This document shows, in pieces, positions 22,485-28,179 of a stretch of DNA of 28,179 nt. The notes beneath the pieces were generated by a model. It searched no databases and was not told the DNA's origin. It saw only the letters and a program-made list of their open reading frames with translations. The DNA is from Monoraphidium neglectum. Taxonomy: Eukaryota > Chlorophyta > Chlorophyceae > Sphaeropleales > Selenastraceae. Within the stretch, counting starts at the first letter, position 1. Each line of letters opens with the position of its first letter. The stretch lies in contig NW_014013472.1 of the NCBI RefSeq assembly GCF_000611645.1, positions 10,231 to 38,409 on the forward strand, in the 5' to 3' direction. Made by a program: the position numbers and the translations under genes.

Positions 22485-25025
22485 ATGCGTCTCCAATGTC
22501 CATTCATGGATGCTCCCTGCGGCAGGTGGCCTTCAGCAGCAGCAGCAGCAGCAGCAGCTTTCGTCCCATCAGCCCTAGTGGCAGCATTGCTCACGCCCCG
22601 GCCACTTCATCCCAGGCCCCCGCAGTCCCTGCTGCAAGGCGGGATGGCAACAGAGCAGGCGATGGCAGAAGTCAAGCGGGAGGTTGCACAAGTGAAGGAA
22701 AAGATCGCTGAACTCAAGAATGGACTTAAGGATGCAGATGACCTTGAAGAGCGTAAGCTCATGCAGCAGCGGCTGGCAGCTCTGCAGGAGCGGCTGACAG
22801 CTCTCTACCAGAGGGACCTGTTCCTCTTAGAGCAGCAGCAGCAGCAGCAGCAGCATCCAGGTGCGGCTGGGGTGCACACATGACATACGCAGGGCACTGA
22901 CACTAGCACACAGCACGCCAAGCCTCAACTCTGCTGTGGGGGTATGCGTGACCCATTCGCGACAGCCCACATGTTTTGCACCACCATTTGAGCAGCACAG
23001 AGTTCTGCAGCACCAGGCGCATGAGTCCAACTAGGCGTGCATTGCCTCACGTGCTGCAGTAAATGCCACGCTGTGCGGCTTGCGCTCAGCATGGGCTGCT
23101 GACATTTGGGGTGGGGAAGTTTCGCCTTTCTCGGCATCGGCCTCCAGACGGTGCCGGAGGCAAGGAGTGGCTCCCTGTCTGCAGCTCAGTGTGCTGCTGT
23201 AGGCATAAGCGGCACTGACTTTGAACCACGTTGCATGTTTTGCAGCTATGCCCAACTCGCCTCGTCCTCTTCGCCGGAGAGCCCGCAACCTTGCTACAGT
23301 ACTCACATTGTGCTGCTGCCCTTCCCCCTCCTCCCACCTCCCCTGCTCTGCACATACGCTGCGTTCCACTACCTGCCGGCTTCCCTGCCGCTGCTCATGT
23401 GACGTCTTTTGCCGTCCACCATCCTGTCCTGCACTGTTGTGCAGGCACAGGTGAGGGGGAATCAGGTGCGTTTCGGGGCATCTGACAATCCAATTCACTG
23501 ACTGGCTGGCTGGGGCTTGGGTTTCATGAGATTGGCCACAGCCACCCTTGCTGATCCTGGTGCATGGGACAATGGACGGTGCGGACCTTGGCTGGAGACC
23601 CAGCTGCACCTTGCAAGCGCGTGATGGCGAACATGCCGTGCGCCCTCGTTTTGTGCAACAGGCAATGGGATTGAAGATGCCAGGGCAGCACTGTCATGAT
23701 GCATGCTCGCGTGGTTCCAGACCAGCATCATCCACTGCACCGTTACAGGCAGCTCAGCTTACCACTGGGCTGACCAGAATCGACTCCACACAGCGGCCAC
23801 AGAACGCCGCGTTGCACCCATCCACTTGCATATCACAGATTTCATTCTGCTACAACTCCAGGATATCAAGCAGGGAATCAAGGAGATCAAGGAACTCTTG
23901 CAGGATATCAAGCAGCAGGAGGAGGAAGTTCTGCAGGCCCTGGTGCCCATGCAACGCCTGATTCTTACGATCTTTAACCACCAGCACCTGCCTCCCAGCT
24001 CGGCCGGCACTGAAGCCCGTCAGGGGTTGCGGGATCAGGTGCTGGATGCGTATGAAGCGCAGCGTGACGGGCGCAATTGGTGTGTGGCGACGGGGATGTG
24101 GTGGCCAGACACGGTCGTCCGGGAGCCCGAGGTGACCTACGTGCAAGCAACACACATATTTCAGCGCAAGTGGCCCAGCTCGGAGTGGGTGAGTGGAACC
24201 TCGCAATACACCGCACACGCCAAGAAGCAGCATGTCATTGACACGGCATTACTGCGCTGCAGGCGGACCTGGACCTTGGGCCCACAACCGACTGCACATG
24301 CAACGTGGTGCCCATGATGGCTGCCTTTGCGCACCATTTCGACCGCCTGCGGGTCCTTCTGCTGCCAACCAAGGGGGAAGCTGAGGACGTGAGCTTTGTG
24401 GTAAGCGGAATGCACTGGCACCACAGTCACAGCATTTGATTGGCACTGGCAGGCCTTTGGCTGTGTTCCACTGTTTCGCCAATGTTGTATAACTGCAATC
24501 TGGCACGTGGGCAGCTCGCAGGTGGTGAGAGCGTGACAGCACCAGGTCAACAGCCCTAATCCTTGTTGAGATGCATGTGTCGTCCTCGCATCTTTGCAGA
24601 TACACGTGCTGGACCCGGATCTGCTGGAAAGGAATGTGTGCCACGAGTTCACCGCCCGGTACAAGCCGGAGAACTCAGCGTGGATTGAACCTCTGTCAGA
24701 AGAGCGGTCACTTAATGGGAAGATGCTGGCATCAGAGCTGACATTCAGGCACCTGCATGGGCAGCCGCTGGTGTTCAGGGGAGACCTGCGTCCAGCAAAG
24801 CGTGCCTGCATGTGGCACGCCCACTTGGCCGTGCTGACGGCTCAGCAGCGTGGCTGGGATGTGGGGGGCTTGGAGATCACCCCTGACCACTTCGGCTGGG
24901 CCTCTCCCATTTTCGAGGCCAAGATGCGCGACACTGCCATGTGGGCTGCAATGCACGCTGCTGCCGCCGTGTTGCCGGGAGGGGAGGGTTCACCACTTGA
25001 GGGGCAGGAAGAGGACGGAGACTAA
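22485..25025 (+). CDS. Coiled-coil protein with HNH-nuclease-like domain (HNH_2 type)
   Basis: Proposed exons: 22485-22860, 23839-24188, 24263-24400 and 24600-25025 (1290 nt, 429 residues plus TAA), phase-consistent. An alternative start is the ATG at 22644. The first 53 residues are Ala/Pro/Arg-rich with almost no acidic residues, possibly a transit peptide. A strong coiled coil follows (VKREVAQVKEKIAELK, then QLQDIKQGIKEIKELLQDIK), broken by seven Gln. The HNH-like core is C207-V-A-T-G, T230-H231-I, N256-V-V-P and H266-H267-F-D, the spacing seen in HNH_2 proteins (C..TG, AHI, N, H..FD). The C-terminal part (LHGQPLVFRGDLRPAKRAC, then WHAHLAVLTAQQRGWD) resembles the region after HNH in fungal proteins of unknown role. 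The Ala before the first His is replaced by Thr. Substrate and function are unknown. Intron 1 is long (978 nt), and an alternative acceptor near 23751 also keeps phase. Confidence 0.7.
22534..22557 (+). repeat. CAG-type repeat read as GCA (poly-Ala)
   Basis: Eight CAG units, read in the GCA frame, give a short Ala run in the predicted N-terminal extension of the HNH-like protein. If translation begins at 22644 this is 5' UTR. Confidence 0.8.
22833..22853 (+). repeat. CAG repeat encoding seven Gln
   Basis: Seven CAG codons at the end of the first coiled-coil exon, seven bases before the donor at 22861. It would form a flexible or coiled linker between the two coiled-coil blocks. Confidence 0.85.
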
Positions 25026-25314
25026 TGGTTTGCTGCCAGGAGTTTTCATTCTGCCTGTTGGTGTTGACCATCCTTTACGTGCTGTGGCGTTCATCCATTC
25101 TTTTCCGTTCACGCCTCGCTGTTCAAACTGTGGTGATGTTTGGTGGTGACCTCCTGTCCTTGCAAATACCCTCACACCGTTTCTCGAGTGGCCTTGTCCG
25201 TCATTTCACAGCAGCAGGTGGACTGCTGCGGCTGTTGTTTGGCGTACATCTTTGCGAACTTATCACCAATCGCTGCGTGCAGAGCAGCCATGCAAGCAGC
25301 TAGCAGCCAGCCTG

Positions 25315-25319
25315 TGTAA
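25315..25319 (+). terminator. Putative polyadenylation signal TGTAA of the HNH-like gene
   Basis: TGTAA lies about 290 bases after the stop at 25025, a spacing like that of the CWC27 signal. It suggests the HNH-like gene ends here and is separate from the kinesin-like exons. Confidence 0.5.
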
Positions 25320-26169
25320 CACACATCAGCCGCCCTCGTGTTGCCATGACCCTAGTATGCCAGCTGCCCACCCTGAGAGAACATCAGGGCGAAAGGTGCG
25401 CATGTGATAGAGTGCGGACTGGGGCGGCAGCAGTCCTGCTGCAGTTGGTAGCAATCAAGAAGCTCAGCAAGCCAATTTTGCAGGACATGTAGCTGAAGCC
25501 GAAAGAATGTGTAAACAAAGACGACCTGTAGCCACTCAGCAGAACGCTGACGCACAAGGAAGCCCGGCGCATCGGCACATTATCAGGCAGTCACAACGCC
25601 GGCCTCGCCGGCTCGCTGGCGATGCCCGCCCTGACCTCCTCCGCTGTCGGCTCGCAGCCGTCGTCCACCCCCATCAGGATGCCCCTGCAAAGTAGGCGGC
25701 ATGCCGAGCGGCTCTCTGAGAGTGGTGGTGAGGGGAGCTGGGCGAGGGGCCAGGCGCAGCCGGGGATTGTGCAGCGATGACTCATGGCTGCACTTTTTTA
25801 ATTGGGCTGCCTTGGCCGGCCCGCACCCGACGCTTAGTGCTGACCGCCGCCCACTGCGTTCACTTGCCCCATGGGCGCCAATACGAGGAGCCGTTGCTAG
25901 TGCATATGCGTTGCTGGGGAATGCAGTCTTCTCGCTGGTCGGAGGCGCGCCTGCGACGCGCTGTCGCATTCGCGGCTTGCAGCCAATACACGCAAAGGAG
26001 TGCAGCGTGTGTGCGGGCGGTCTTGCCACAAGTTGCCGGTGCACGCATTAATATCATGCATAAACTGAGGTGATTCCCATGCTTGATTTAGCACCAAAAT
26101 GCCGCATTTACGTCACGCGTCGTGCACCCAAACTCCCCCCATACCCCCCCCCCCCACACACACACACAA

Positions 26170-26232
<63 letters not shown>

Positions 26233-26390
26233 CGCACACACAAGCACACACGCACAATCACACACGCATGTGTGCACGATTACACACACACACGTGCGCG
26301 CTCCGAGTCCCCCCCCCCCTACTCACGCAAACCTCTCCCTCCCTCCCTCTCTCCCCTCTCTCTCCCCATCTCCCTCTGCTGAGCCCTCAG
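25320..26390. other. Region without a confirmed gene, upstream of the kinesin-like exons
   Basis: It holds two exon-like pieces that could not be placed. On the plus strand about 25750-25910 reads RRLVLTAAHCVHLPHGRQ, containing the trypsin-family active-site His motif LTAAHC. On the minus strand 25591-25690 reads GILMGVDDGCEPTAEEV to a stop, behind a good acceptor (CTTTGCAG). The right third is a CA tract, then a long pyrimidine tract (26310-26390) ending in the acceptor of the kinesin-like exon. No P-loop or SSRSH motor segment is seen. Confidence 0.4.
26154..26294. repeat. CA microsatellite upstream of the kinesin-like exons
   Basis: About 70 bases of near-pure CA followed by interrupted CA, then a C/T-rich tract ending at the acceptor 26390. 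Probably inside an intron of the kinesin-like gene. Confidence 0.85.
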
Positions 26391-28045
26391 TTTGTTGACA
26401 TGCCAGGGGCGGAGCGCCTGGGGATGGACCCTGAGGTGCTGCGGCTGAGGGAGGGGCTGCAGATCAACAGGAGCCTCTCCGCCTTCGCGTCCGTGGTGCG
26501 CGCCTCATGGGCCCCGCTGGGGTGTAGGGACCAGGGAGCGCTGACCTCACCCCGTAGCACGCCAACACGGGTCAAAAACTCTAGTTTTTCACCTGAAGCA
26601 GCCCTGCTCTGCTTCCAAGGGATTAGGCCGCGCGCTTTTGCGTGTTTTTAAGAAGCCCTGCGCATTCGCCATGTCGTTGGTTGCATAGAGGCGTGGGACG
26701 CACCCACAGCCACTACCACTGCCACCACCGCTGTTATCATCATTGCCCAACGCCCGCCTCGTCGCCGCAGGTGCGGCGGCTCGCGGAGGAGGGCAGCTCA
26801 GAGTTTGCGAACTACGATGAGTCAGTCCTCACCCGGCTGCTGGCCGGTGAGTCCTGCGACAACGCGTGCGGAGGCACAGCCTTGCCCGCCAACACACCTA
26901 GGGGGCGCAGCCTAGTGACGTCGCGCACAGCCGCCTGCCCAGACCGCAACCCAGCAAGCCAACCCGCCGCAACCCAGAGTGCACCAAGACTCTGCTGGCA
27001 GCCGGAGACCTTTTGCGATCAAAAACGCGCAAACGCCCCGCCCGCAGATGCGCTGGGCGGCAACAGCCTGGCGCTGGTCGTGGGCACGCTGCGCCAGGGC
27101 GAGTGGGAGGCGTCGTCCACTACGCTGCGCCACCTGGCGGCGGCGCGGGGCGTGAGGAACTTCCCTATCGTCAACCACGGCCGCGCGCGGGGCCTGCTGC
27201 ACAAGATACGCTTCAAGCTGCTGGGCGTCATAGTGGGTCCCTGGAACATGACTGCATGTGTGAGGCGCTCGCAGCAGCCTCCCTTCGAATTGTGATTGTG
27301 ATTGTGGGGTTTTCAAGAAGCTCTGGTCGTCCAACTCTGCCCGCAGCACTTCCGCCCAGACCCATGCTAGCCGCCCCAGCGTTTGCTTAAATGACGAACC
27401 AGCCTGGTTGCAAGCCGCAAGAACACCACTCAAACGATGGGCCGCTCGCTCGCGTCCGCCCTGCGCCGCCGCCGCCGCAGGAGGACCGCGAGACGCTGCG
27501 CGACCAGCTGGGCGCCGCCCCCGCCGAGGGGGACCCCGCCGACTTTGCGCTGAGCGCGGCGCGGGTGCGGGACATGGAGGCGCGCCTGCTGGAGGAGCGC
27601 GAAGAGAAGGCAGCGCTCGCGGCGGAGAAGGCGGCCCTACAGGTGGGGGCGGTGTTTGGGGGTAAGGGGTGGGGCCGGTGGCCGCATGCAGGTCCTGGGA
27701 GCGAGGAACCCCTGGCGCCCCCCTCGTGCCGTCTGGGCAGCAGCACAGCGTGATAATGGGGCATGCATCAAGAGAGGGTTAAGGGTTCCGAGGTTGTAAT
27801 TAAGGCGGAGCTCAGCAACGCCGGCTGGCTGCAAGGCTCCAGGCGCGGCCGAGCGTCAGCGTGGCCGCGGCGCGAAGCTTTGGTGCGCGTGCCCCTCCAG
27901 AGGTCCGCTTCTGTCATGCCGCGCCTCACTTGAAGCGCACGGATTCGCCTCATGGTATCCTCCAGGCGCGCCTGGCCAAGCTCAAGGATGCGGGGACTGA
28001 CGAGCTGCGGGAAAAGGCTGAGCTGCAGGAGGCCCTCATCAGGAG
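26391..28045 (+). CDS. Divergent kinesin-like protein, C-terminal half of motor plus coiled coil (partial)
   Basis: Kinesins are microtubule motors. Exons 26391-26495, 26771-26846, 27048-27232, 27481-27642 and 27966-28045 join in phase and continue past the last donor. The first exon starts FVDMPGAERL, the switch II region (usual DLAGSE, here DMPGAE), then LREGLQINRSLSAFASVV (helix alpha4). The next gives NYDESVLTRLL / ADALGGNSLALVVGTL, matching the kinesin alpha5/beta8 pattern, and TTLRHLAAARGVRNFPIVN, matching the end of the motor. Exons 4 and 5 are charged coiled coil (DMEARLLEEREEKAALAAEK). The Gly-to-Pro change in switch II (DLAG to DMPG) is unusual and may mean altered or lost ATPase. 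The P-loop half of the motor was not found in the 1.4 kb upstream, so the 5' end is missing or lies further away. Which kinesin class it belongs to cannot be said. Confidence 0.8.
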
Positions 28046-28179
28046 GTGCGGGCCCTGGGCAGACCTGCAGTAAGGGTGGGGTAGGGGGTGGGTTTGGGGG
28101 GCTGTCCGCCGTGATGGCCATGCGAGTAGCGCCAGGCCGTCACATTTTAGGAAGGATTCTACTCTGCGGTAGCACAAGG

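Overview
The window looks like nuclear DNA of a GC-rich green alga (Chlorophyta). Genes are split by many short introns with clean GT/AG borders, the introns carry long CA/TG tracts, and coding exons use G/C in third positions. Two putative polyadenylation signals are TGTAA, the chlorophyte form. Disordered parts are Gly/Ala/Ser/Pro/Gln-rich. This assignment is inference from sequence style; no marker gene fixes the species.

Layout. (1) 1-9217, minus strand: a TRP-type cation channel in 19 phase-consistent exons, with S1-S6, a pore loop close to TRPV and a TRP-domain-like tail. It runs off the left edge, so its C-terminus is missing. (2) 9498-14083, minus strand: a WD40-repeat protein in 8 phase-consistent exons (2970 nt, 989 codons plus stop). 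The space between (1) and (2) has no convincing start exon for the channel and no TGTAA signal for the WD40 gene. The two modules may be one very large WD40-TRP channel gene, which is the main candidate for something unusual here. (3) 14084-15974: an intergenic region between divergent genes. (4) 15975-20736, plus strand: a complete CWC27, the spliceosome-associated cyclophilin, in 12 exons whose lengths sum exactly to 577 codons plus stop. (5) 20737-22484: its 3' region, then a stretch with a palindrome and a local direct repeat. (6) 22485-25025, plus strand: an HNH-nuclease-like protein with an N-terminal coiled coil. (7) 25026-26390: mostly non-coding, with a short trypsin-like motif and a long CA tract. 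(8) 26391-28045, plus strand: five exons of a divergent kinesin-like protein (second half of the motor, then coiled coil), running toward the right edge.

The genes do not form an operon-like unit. CWC27 is a housekeeping splicing factor. TRP channels and kinesins are often ciliary in algae, but nothing in this sequence fixes where these two act. Exon borders come from reading splice consensus and checking codon phase; no transcript data or database search was available.
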